Shown: piece by piece, positions 55,936-64,000 of the stretch
Position numbering within the stretch: the first letter of the stretch is position 1
How the letters are laid out: the number at the start of each line of letters is the position of its first letter
Assembly (NCBI GenBank): GCA_004369045.1
Contig: ML213525.1
Location: forward strand, 3,789-67,788
Length of the DNA stretch: 64,000 bases
Reading direction: 5' to 3'
Source of the DNA: Heliocybe sulcata
Taxonomy: Eukaryota > Basidiomycota > Agaricomycetes > Gloeophyllales > Gloeophyllaceae
Program-made: the position numbers and the translations under genes
Notes under the pieces: generated by a model
The model's database searches: none
What the model saw: only the letters and a program-made list of their open reading frames with translations
What the model was told of the DNA's origin: nothing

Positions 55936-57744
55936 CCCACCACTTCTCGGCATACTTCTTCTCACGATCATCATCATTCGGCTCCATGTCGCTAAAGACT
56001 CCTCCTTCGTAAACTCAGGACTCGTAACAAGAGTCTTGACATGATGAGTGCCTGTCGTTCACTGCCCAGTCTGCTTCATAAGGCTTGCATCACCCACCAC
56101 CTGGAAGTCTATCCCAGCCCTAACAGCCTTGTCGTTACGGACGATACGCCTGTCACGAGGGCCAAAGCAAGCTACCACGTCGAGACTCGTATTGTGAAAG
56201 GTGAACACGTGACCGCATAATTACCTTCTGTTTGTCTCTGCATAGCGTCGCAGGCAGGCTCATCGACAGACGTGAATGTCAATAAATTTACAGACAACCT
56301 CAAGATTGTATTGGCGCTTCTCTCCAATCTCTCTCGTCTTGCAAGTATCCCGTCATGCCCGACAAGGGGAGACAGCTTGATTGAGAACAGTCCTTGCCAA
56401 ATATGGCATATATGTTCTGGTTTCCACACAAATGTGATGTTGAACTCTGAGCTGACTCACTGGGCTCTGCTTCTCTCTGATTCGGGGATGCATGCTGGTT
56501 ACATCGCGCTTCTCTGGTAATATCATTCGGTCCCAGTCCAAAAGTGCGGGAAAGCGTGAGGTGCAGGGCGGTGGTCAGAAAGCGGGGTGACTTAATGCCA
56601 CGTACGCGGACTCATATCATCAACCTTGAATCCTGTAGAGGGACGTAACTCACTGCAAGATTAAATGGCAGGGAATATAGAGCGGGAGGTCTTGTTCCGC
56701 CAACGCGATAAGAAACGGACTGGTTTGCACTCCCGGAGCGCACTCGCAAAGAATTGGACGGATAGCTTTGAAGAGCACTGTTGGCAGAGGTACGTATTCC
56801 TGCAAGCTCAGCTCTCGCATGCAGCCTCTGAGACTAATATCCATGGGTCACGTTATAGCAGACAAGACTGCGCATGGAGCGAGCCATAGCGTTGTCGGAC
56901 TCAGACGCCACCATTCTCTTTTTGATGAGACCAATTATCGAACCAGTGAGTGGGGCCTGGCGGCTCAGGAGTGAGGCATCGGCAGGAACGTTACGAGGAT
57001 CACTTGGAGGCTTCGAGACAGGAAGGTACGCGATCGATCATATTGTAACCAATACATGCAGTTAAGTTTTGATCTGCAGTGTTGCACCTTGCAATTGCAT
57101 TCAACATGCTGGCACGGCCTTACGATACTCCCCCATCCTGGTGAGGGTGAAGACGCGTGACGGCCATTTTCCCTGACTCGGTCTGCTAGCTAAAGACCAT
57201 GTCTGGGCCGCAGGGTGTTCGCTGCATACGCCGGTTATGGCATCCGCAATGGCGCCTGCCAGCGCATAGGTATGTTAGACTCTGCACTGGGTAAATGTCC
57301 TGCCGCACCTAACCGCTGTGCTGTGAAGGCTTGCGGGCAGGGAAGCTTTCCAGTCATGGACGCATAGTGACAATCACTTTTGGATCCATGCTCTAGGCGC
57401 ATCATCGAAATGGCTGTGACTGTACCTCGCGGAGGATACTTGCGGCGACACCCCAAAAGCATCACGGAACTCACTTCGCGCAGGACGAGACTCGGCAAGT
57501 GCACGCTTGCCCTGCGTCTTCAACGTGGGAAATTAATATGGCGACGTGGGACGACCCTTACGGCCGTCAGGACTGATCAGAAGATGACCTAGGCGTAGGC
57601 ATGGCATATCATATAGGCATAATAACGGTGCAGCATAGACGACATGGGCAGAACATGGTAAGGAAGAGAATATAACGAATGAAAGGTTTTCATATATCAA
57701 GCGAACGCCATCCCATTGCCTCTTCAATCCCACTCGTCTCTCCT
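55936..57744. other. Host-like stretch with no complete gene
   Basis: Immediately right of the AT-rich block a minus-strand piece (about 56010-55936) encodes GGVFSDMEPNDDDREKKYAE followed by KWWES. This looks like part of a protein gene cut by the mobile element. No connected exons were found. The rest holds short overlapping frames without domains. Confidence 0.4.
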
Positions 57745-58316
57745 TCAAGCATCAGTAGGCTTCTCCTTCACCTTCGCCTCGGCCTTGCCATTCGCGCTCT
57801 TGGCGCTGGGCACGATCTGTGAGTCCGCAATGGTTGCGGGCTTGGGGGTTGTTCCCAAAGCCTTGGGTGCTTGATCGCGCCCTCTTCCCTCTTCGGCATG
57901 AGCGTCGAAGTAGAACGCGTCTTCGTCGAACTCATATTCAGGTGTCGGTGGAGAGACAGGCATCTGCGAAAACTTACGAGATGTCAGGATATATAGTAGG
58001 TGGACAACAAAGAACACAGCTCTAGTACTCACGAAACCCGGATCCATAGCTTCAATCTCCTTTCTAATATCTCCAATACTACGCTTTCGAGTCTTCGCAG
58101 GAGTGGTATACACAGTCTCCCTAGGTAACTAGAACGTACGGTCAGTCCATGCCGGAAATGTTGATGCGCAAGTTGACATGAACGTACCTCCAGCCCATGC
58201 CTTCTTTTGTCGGGATACCCAACGGCGGGGACCGCACCACCGGCCGGTACGTCCGGGGCGGTCGCAGCATCATTCGAAGGGACCTTGGACAGAGGAGGAC
58301 GAGTATCCGACGGCAT
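57745..58316 (-). CDS. Small hypothetical protein, three exons
   Basis: The exons 58316-58188, 58128-58033 and 57963-57745 join in phase 0 to give 147 residues. The introns are 59 and 69 bp with GTACGT and GTGAGT donors. The N-terminus is Pro/Ala-rich (MPSDTRPPLSKVPSNDAATA). The middle has a likely conserved basic-to-helical segment (TPAKTRKRSIGDIRKEIEAM). The C-terminus has an acidic-aromatic patch (PTPEYEFDEDAFYFDAHAEE) and then a Lys/Ala-rich tail. No domain or signal peptide is seen. The short linear motifs suggest a nuclear or regulatory adaptor, but that is inference. Confidence 0.7.
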
Positions 58317-59374
58317 GTCTGAGACGATACGAGGGCAGCGGCAACTGTAATATCGCTATGGGCGACGGTGGGCAGCGGTGAAGGTGGGGGAATTATTTGA
58401 GCTGACAACTGCCTTTTTATTCCCTACAGTCCCCGAAGCAGCCCGACGTTCCGAACGTCCAGATGGTCGCGGAAGAGAAGACGTCTCGGCTGAAGCGAAA
58501 GATGCGGGAAGTCCCGCCGGGGAAGCAAAGTGAAAAAGCGCCCCGTAAGTCACTTCGGCCAGTTTATCCTTATTTTCTCTAATGATTTGGCTGGTTCAAG
58601 TTGCTCCTACTTGAAGCAACCCTACTGAACACGACTGTCGACGTTTTATCGCGAAAAGTACACTTAACGTCGTCGCGGACGACGAGCAACCCACCGACGC
58701 CCCGGATGTTCGCTGATGGGCCGCCTCGTGTTATCGAGAACCCCCGCTATCTCTTCACACGATGCTGCTCTCGCATCACCGGTGGTATGGTATCGCCCCG
58801 ACCCTAACTCTAATTCGTCCAGCGTTTTGATGCTGCGTTGGCCTGCTGAGGGTGAAAACATGAGGCCGGGTAATTGTAGCTGACGGGTGCATTCATCCAG
58901 ACCCTGAGGCCGGTGGCATTCTCCATGCTGCTCGCGGTCTCGACACTCACGGCGTTCTCGATAACAGATGAAGTCTGGCCGATTGGCGGTCGAAGACTGC
59001 CTGTAGGAACGCAGCAGGAACAATCTACCTGCGGTCTACTGTCCGGATGGCCGATGCACGCATTCGCTCGCCGTCGCAGATGCGGTGTCGGCACCAGACT
59101 GCCGATACTTTCGCCAAAGACACTCACGCATGAACATGCGGCTCGCGGGCGAGTGGTCGGCAGTCCGCACCACGATACTATCAGGTCGCGGCTCGCAATA
59201 CGAGAGAAAACAGAATCCCCAGAATCAACGCATACAATTTTCATCAGCGTACACAACAAAACGCCATCAAGCCTTTCACACATATCCCCGACGCCTGGGT
59301 TGCCACGACCCTAATTACCGCCTTGGACCCTTCCAGCGCTCTGCTGTTCTCTCTCGACCCTACGCTGCATCACG
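58317..59374. other. Intergenic, one possible exon
   Basis: A plus-strand block at about 58430-58542 lies between a TTCCCTACAG acceptor and a GTAAGT donor and encodes VQMVAEEKTSRLKRKMREVP. It could be an exon of a plus-strand gene, but no start or next exon could be joined. The rest shows only overlapping frames. Confidence 0.35.
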
Positions 59375-59973
59375 CTAGCAGGGTATTAGATATCTCTGCG
59401 TCGACGGCTGATGAACAAGACACTTACGAGTCGGCCCAGAAGTAGTTTCCGAATTCCCTGGTGGGCGTGGAATAGATAATGCGGCTGCTCTCGCCGGTAG
59501 GGAAAGGTATGGTATTGATCTCTTTTGGGTCGAGCGGAAGCCTAGGCACTGTTTGTTTGTTTGTCTGGTTGACAGACGGACACTCAGTACCCAACGTCTT
59601 CTTCTTCGCTCGCTTCCTCTCTTTCTTCTTCGCATCCTAACGGGACGTTGCAACTCTGATCCCGATAACAGATGCCATGCCGAACATGCCACTCACCGAC
59701 GCTTGCTGGCGAAGAGCGGCACCCATCAAGACCTCGTGGATTGTCGGCGCATACTGGTACTGAACAAAGCGGCCCAGCGGGATCCAGAGCTGCAGGAGAA
59801 GAGCATCAGACGATATGGACTAGTCCAAGGAAGGAACAATGTACGTGGTAGTTGCCTTTCACAGGCCGGGCGCGATAGCTGTTCAACGGCCACCGTATCG
59901 CCTGACATAGTCGGCGGCCATTTGGTGGATCCCACTGACGGATGTAGTTCTTCACGATGGTGGTGCCGTCCAT
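59375..59973 (-). CDS. Possible gene of an unnamed family with an IPLGR block
   Basis: An ATG at 59973 opens MDGTTIVKNYIRQWDPPNGR. A later exon at about 59812-59693 encodes LLLQLWIPLGRFVQYQYAPT and IHEVLMGAALRQQASV, ending at a GTGAGT donor. A third open stretch, 59692-59375, is Arg/Ser-rich and ends in a stop. The middle block is close to one in the gene at 63288-63573, so the two may be paralogues. The exon order and ends are not solved. The function is unknown. Confidence 0.35.
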
Positions 59974-60036
59974 TGCGATACGATGGGGAGGTGGTAGTAG
60001 GCGGTCAAGAGGTTTGTTGATGCCTGTTGGACTCAC

Positions 60037-62891
60037 ATCAGCTCATCGATCTAGGCATTGTTCTTTCCAGCCTAATGGAGCATGACCGGCGGTTCTTCTT
60101 TTCTGCCGCATGTTTCGATCATACAGCGACTACAGATATGGGTGCTTGTGGACTCAAATAGGTGCATATGTCATTATCAACGGGGCTAAATGCAGTTTAG
60201 GTAGGTGGTATTATATTTTATTTGATGTTATTGATATGATGGCGATGAAAAGCCAGTGTCTCTGGTGACTTTCGTGGACGTCCATTGGCGACTAAGCGTA
60301 GAGCACATTCCTTACGGCGACCGTTGTGATCGTTTTCTTTTACGTGAAGGGACTTCTTGATGCTCTGTGATACCCTGCACGATTCCATACTGTACAATAC
60401 ATACGCTTTCTAATGGCGTCCGCGATCTGACATTGATTAATGATTACCCATCGCGACACGCATTGTTTGCAGAGATGGACGCGATCTGTCCTCGTATACA
60501 CGACCGCCCTCAGAGAACGTCAAAGTGACTCCTCACCGACGACTCACGCATGGTTCCGCTCTTCTTTGAGCTAGCACAAGTAATCGCTCATCCTCCGACT
60601 ATGCAAGTACCCCGACCTCTTTTCCTGGCGTATTTAGAACACACCCGACCTTTGCCGGGAAATTTGCGGTTGCCTAAGAACCGTCCTGCTTGGAGACGCT
60701 TGCGTGCAGTTAATTTTCGCCGCGATCTTGGTAAGTTTTTTGAATGGGAAGTGGCAGAGTAACGGAATCTAATAGCCCCTATACACGTTCGTACGCACAA
60801 ATACTGAAGATCACGTGGCCGTGCTTCGACGCGACGCGTCACTGCAGCAACACGCTTCTCGAAGCTAGCACCATTAGAGTGACTTTAGTACGCTTAAGAC
60901 TATGGCCACTTATGCTGCTGTCAACGTCTACCCGTCACATTTTCTCTAGGTCTTCTAGAGCGCTCTGCGACTTTCTAGAGGCGAGATGGGACGCGACTAG
61001 GCTTACCTGAACATCACAGTCTCAACTCGAGCGATGTCTCTCAATTCCGCCCTGTGGATTGCCGGTCTCTTGCCGGTCTCTTGCCGTCGGGATCCCACCA
61101 CACGGTTGACTGGGTTGTGGCGACGACGCTGCTTGCAGTATGGCGGTAGCCGAGGCGCTGGTACTCAGACTCGAGCTTGTGGGGTTTTTCTAGCCAACGC
61201 GTGTATCAAAACCGACCCCAACCGAAATTTACAAAGAAGCGGTGAGGGAGAGTACAGACTTTGCTAATATTTCCCATGCTGTAGCTTGGATACGAAAGAC
61301 GATTTTCTGTAGTGTAGGTTTAATCGAGCAGGCTGTTCAAACACTGCCCGTCGTATTATGCTGTGAAGGCGAGGTCGGATATTGTCATACCTGTAGTCCG
61401 TGTATATAGTATAATGGTATTGTCATCCTGACGGAACTTGTGGCAAGTTAGATTCACTTCACAGGTTCTGAATGATATAGTTCAATACGAAGGATCATTT
61501 GCATCAAATACTCACTTCTTGGTTTTCGGAGCTATTGGTACACGTCAGAATGCTGTTGGGTGCCATCCAGTACAGCTTAGAATGGCCTAGCTCAAAGAAC
61601 TACAAGGTTCCTCACACATAATCTTTGCGGCGAGCCGGGGGGAAGGAAGTCAGTAGCTCGGCCTTATTGGAACTCCCCCTTCTCATCTACAGGTAAACTT
61701 TGTTACTAGCGGGCGAGGAGGCAGAATGTGTAACACACCTGCGATACGCTCTCGTTCTTCGCTGTGTCACCCTTTGAATTGGTCCTTCAATTGGTGCCGC
61801 AGAGACAGGACAGATCGAAACGTACCAGAACCATCCCAGCTATAGCTTGTAGACGTGTACTATTTAATTCTGCCACCGACAATGCTGGATGGCTCTGTGA
61901 CTCGGAAATGGCACCGCATCGACTGAACCCTCGGTGTGTAGCGCAGTATCTTATGCTCTTCAGACCCGAGCTTGTGAGCTTCTTCTGTACATGAAGGAAA
62001 CAATGTCAGTGGAATGGCGAAAGAACGAACTCCCGGCTTACTTGCGCTGAACTTGGGCCTGCTCGTCAAAATTAATAGGTGAAGCGATACTGAGAAAGAA
62101 AGATCAATCGTCTTGGATAAGTACTTTCCGAGTACTCAAGTTGGGTTGGATACTGGGCCGCTATATGCAAGGTCAGTATGGGGCGTTATCAGACCGTGAT
62201 ATGACTGTGCCCGTCGGGCTGTAGTGCAGCAGATTGGGCCATAGGGCCCAGGGTACGAAGGTTGCGGAGTGTCCCATGATGACAAGACTGAATTCGGCGC
62301 TGCCGACATCACACTCGTTTAACTTGCTTGGATTTGGGCTAATCAAGACATATTTGGCGCAACCTCTGGCGTGAGGCAGAATGGTCACCCGTCCGAGATG
62401 AGGTCAAGCACAGGAAGCCAGTGGCAAAATAGAGTTTGGAACAAAGCGCGCCTTCTTACCCGTAAATCAATTTGTGCTTCTCAGTGTTCGAACGCTACTT
62501 GATTCAGCTTCACTACCAGACGCTCAGCTACATCTCTCAGATCCCAACATTCGCACTTCGTTATGTACGCTGGCTTCACGCAGTGACACGGGAGCTCAAC
62601 TCTGGACGAAGAGCGTCTAGAAGGTGGTTTTAAGACTGCTAAGACACGTTGGTCGTATCCTGTCGTATTCAGACCTGAAGCAGAGAGGAAGTAGATGCGC
62701 AATGTATGGATCGGGACGGTGCAGGGACTTCTACAGGTAAGCATGCTGCGTTGTAATTCTCAGGGGATGACAGGCCCAGTCGTCAGGACATCCAAGCATA
62801 TGTATTGACAATCCCATACAACATCCACGGCGAAGCAGGCCCTATTCCGGCATTCAACAAGCTCGCACCTCTGCTCAAGTACGATACCCAG
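60037..62891. other. Gene-poor stretch
   Basis: No gene can be supported in 2.8 kb. Several frames of 60-90 codons overlap without domains. A short tandem pattern TTGCCGGTCTC occurs near 61061-61084. A tRNA-like stretch near 61390-61465 was considered and rejected. Confidence 0.45.
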
Positions 62892-63287
62892 TCATTCGGG
62901 CTCGTTTCCTACGGGTCGCCAAGGACAGGTCAGATCTTGTAACGGTGAAGGAGTTGACAAATAAAGCACTCCCGCGTCCTTTCGCGCGTCGCGCGAATTA
63001 CTGAGATGGCGAAGGTGTGGTCTTTTCGCCGTGGATCTGGCGGGCCGGGTCGGTGTATGGTGTATGGTTGGTTGGATAATCGACATAGACTCTACCCCGA
63101 TGTCGTCTTCACCGAGTGTTTGAACACCCGCGTCCCGAAGGCTCTTCGGCAGGAGAGTGTCTTGTGGTTTGGTGCAACCAGGGCTGCGACGCGGCATGTA
63201 GATGTCACGCCGGATCCGCCTGCACTCCCTGCATCCACAGTCATCACGCTGAACATTCCGGTGCACAAGGCAGATGCGCTCAGTAAT

Positions 63288-63573
63288 CTATTCCGCAGAA
63301 ATGTTGTCAAAAGCACTCACGAACGATAGAGGGGGGTTCATGATCCATGACGCGACACCATCCAGGCACGGCGCTTTCTGCGCTTCAATATAGCGACCCA
63401 AGGGGATGCCGAACTTCATGGACGACTGCTGAGACGTGTATTCCACATCCAAGGTATGCAGACGTACTTTGGATTCGTGCCGCACCTTGATCGGCTTCAC
63501 AAGCAAAATACCAGCCATCGCAGACTCCCTGGTGATCGTCCTGCCTCTGGTCACCTCAGCGGAAGTTGACATG
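63288..63573 (-). CDS. First exon of an unnamed gene with an IPLGR block
   Basis: From the ATG at 63573 the frame encodes MSTSAEVTRGRTITRESAMA, GILLVKPIKVRHESKVRLHT and LDVEYTSQQSSMKFGIPLGR, then YIEAQKAPCLDGVASWIMNP, and reaches a GTGAGT donor at about 63319. More exons should follow to the left (63287-62892), where two minus frames stay open. On the opposite strand the frame 63006-63329, starting with an ATG, is also open for 107 codons, so the strand is not fully certain there. The family is unknown. A similar block occurs in the gene at 59375-59973. Confidence 0.45.
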
Positions 63574-64000
63574 TTAGCAAAGCTGACGGATACGGATGGA
63601 TGAGTGAAGGTTAACGAATGTAGCAGGCAGGTGATGGCTCCCTTTATATACTGTGGAGGGTTGGTATCTGATTTTGCCACCGCAGATACCCGATCGGAGT
63701 CGGAAGCTTCTTCAACTCCTCGTGTAAACATGGACAATGAAATGAAGGCGTCCGCTGACGTGGTAACCACCACACGTTCTGGCTCCTGGAGGTCGCTACG
63801 CTACAATATTCCTATGGAGTGGCGATGCCACACCTTACCAGTGCATGGGTGCGTCACAGAAATGGACAATGGTGTATCTATGTGGCTGATTGCGAGATGT
63901 GGCGGAGCTCAAAGGAAGCGGTGCCGCAGAGCCGATATGGTACGCTTCGTTCGATAGCGTCTGATCCTGCAGAATAATCGTTTGGCCAGGATCAGATCTA
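63574..64000. other. Right edge, promoter-side sequence
   Basis: Upstream of the minus-strand gene starting at 63573. A plus frame 63604-63957 is open but has no domain. A TATATA-containing site at about 63637-63643 on the minus side could be its TATA box. Confidence 0.35.

Noticed and set aside
61390-61470. tRNA-like stretch with TAGTATAATGG, similar to an A box
   Set aside because: No convincing B box (GGTTCRANNCC) follows, and no cloverleaf with a paired acceptor stem can be drawn. It is at best a relic.
63006-63329. 107-codon plus-strand frame starting with ATG
   Set aside because: It overlaps the likely exons of the minus-strand gene that starts at 63573. No domain, and not clearly better than that gene, so it is mentioned only as an alternative.
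1-64000. CRISPR arrays, bacterial operons, ribosome-binding sites and riboswitches
   Set aside because: The window is nuclear fungal DNA with spliced genes. No regularly spaced direct repeats or bacterial-type gene layout were seen.

Overview
The window reads as nuclear DNA of a filamentous basidiomycete (Agaricomycetes), most likely a wood-decay fungus. The signs are genes split by many 50-70 bp introns with GT...AG ends, GC-rich coding sequence, a glyoxal-oxidase-type copper radical oxidase, a fungal cytochrome P450, F-box/leucine-rich proteins, and a typical fungal mix of Copia elements, solo LTRs and a Helitron. No rRNA, convincing tRNA or CRISPR was seen.

Positions 1-28,000 are gene-dense host DNA. 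Recognisable genes are an INO80-complex subunit of the IES6/YL1-C type (minus, 2647-3374+), a membrane-anchored glyoxal oxidase (plus, 7484-9925), a zinc-finger protein (plus, 11807-13157), an Asn/Gly/Ser-rich repeat protein (minus, 13926-14848), 3-hydroxyanthranilate 3,4-dioxygenase of the kynurenine-to-NAD pathway (minus, 15379-16109), the checkpoint clamp loader RAD17 (minus, 16413-19060), an F-box-like protein (minus, 21697-23125) and the splicing factor YJU2/CWC16 (minus, 27037-28032). Several unnamed multi-exon genes lie between them. For many genes the splice sites could be placed by hand because reading frame and motif continuity agree.

Positions 28,600-55,900 are dominated by mobile DNA. 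A Ty1/Copia element (28602-36918, 5-bp target duplication TCATC) has later insertions: an 1118-bp LTR-like unit in its pol region, a roughly 450-bp unknown insert, and a 1532-bp LTR-like unit inside its own 3' LTR. The two LTR-like units are flanked by 4-bp duplications. A P450 gene (37357-39390) and a 378-bp MITE-like inverted-repeat element (40152-40529) follow. A third LTR-like unit (42738-43855) sits in the first exon of an unnamed, transposase-like gene of a family expanded in basidiomycetes. That gene stops next to a large AT-rich Helitron (about 46.5-55.9 kb), whose minus-strand Rep (HUH) and Pif1 helicase halves are separated by one in-frame TGA. A Cys/His protease-like domain (ubiquitin-hydrolase type) is fused to the end of the helicase.

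Positions 56,000-64,000 return to host-like sequence with low gene recognisability: a small three-exon gene (57745-58316) and two unnamed minus-strand genes that share a short IPLGR-type block. The host genes serve unrelated housekeeping and secretory roles, and I see no co-regulated cluster. The most unusual material is the Helitron with its protease-like tail and the stacked insertions around the Copia element and the transposase-like gene.
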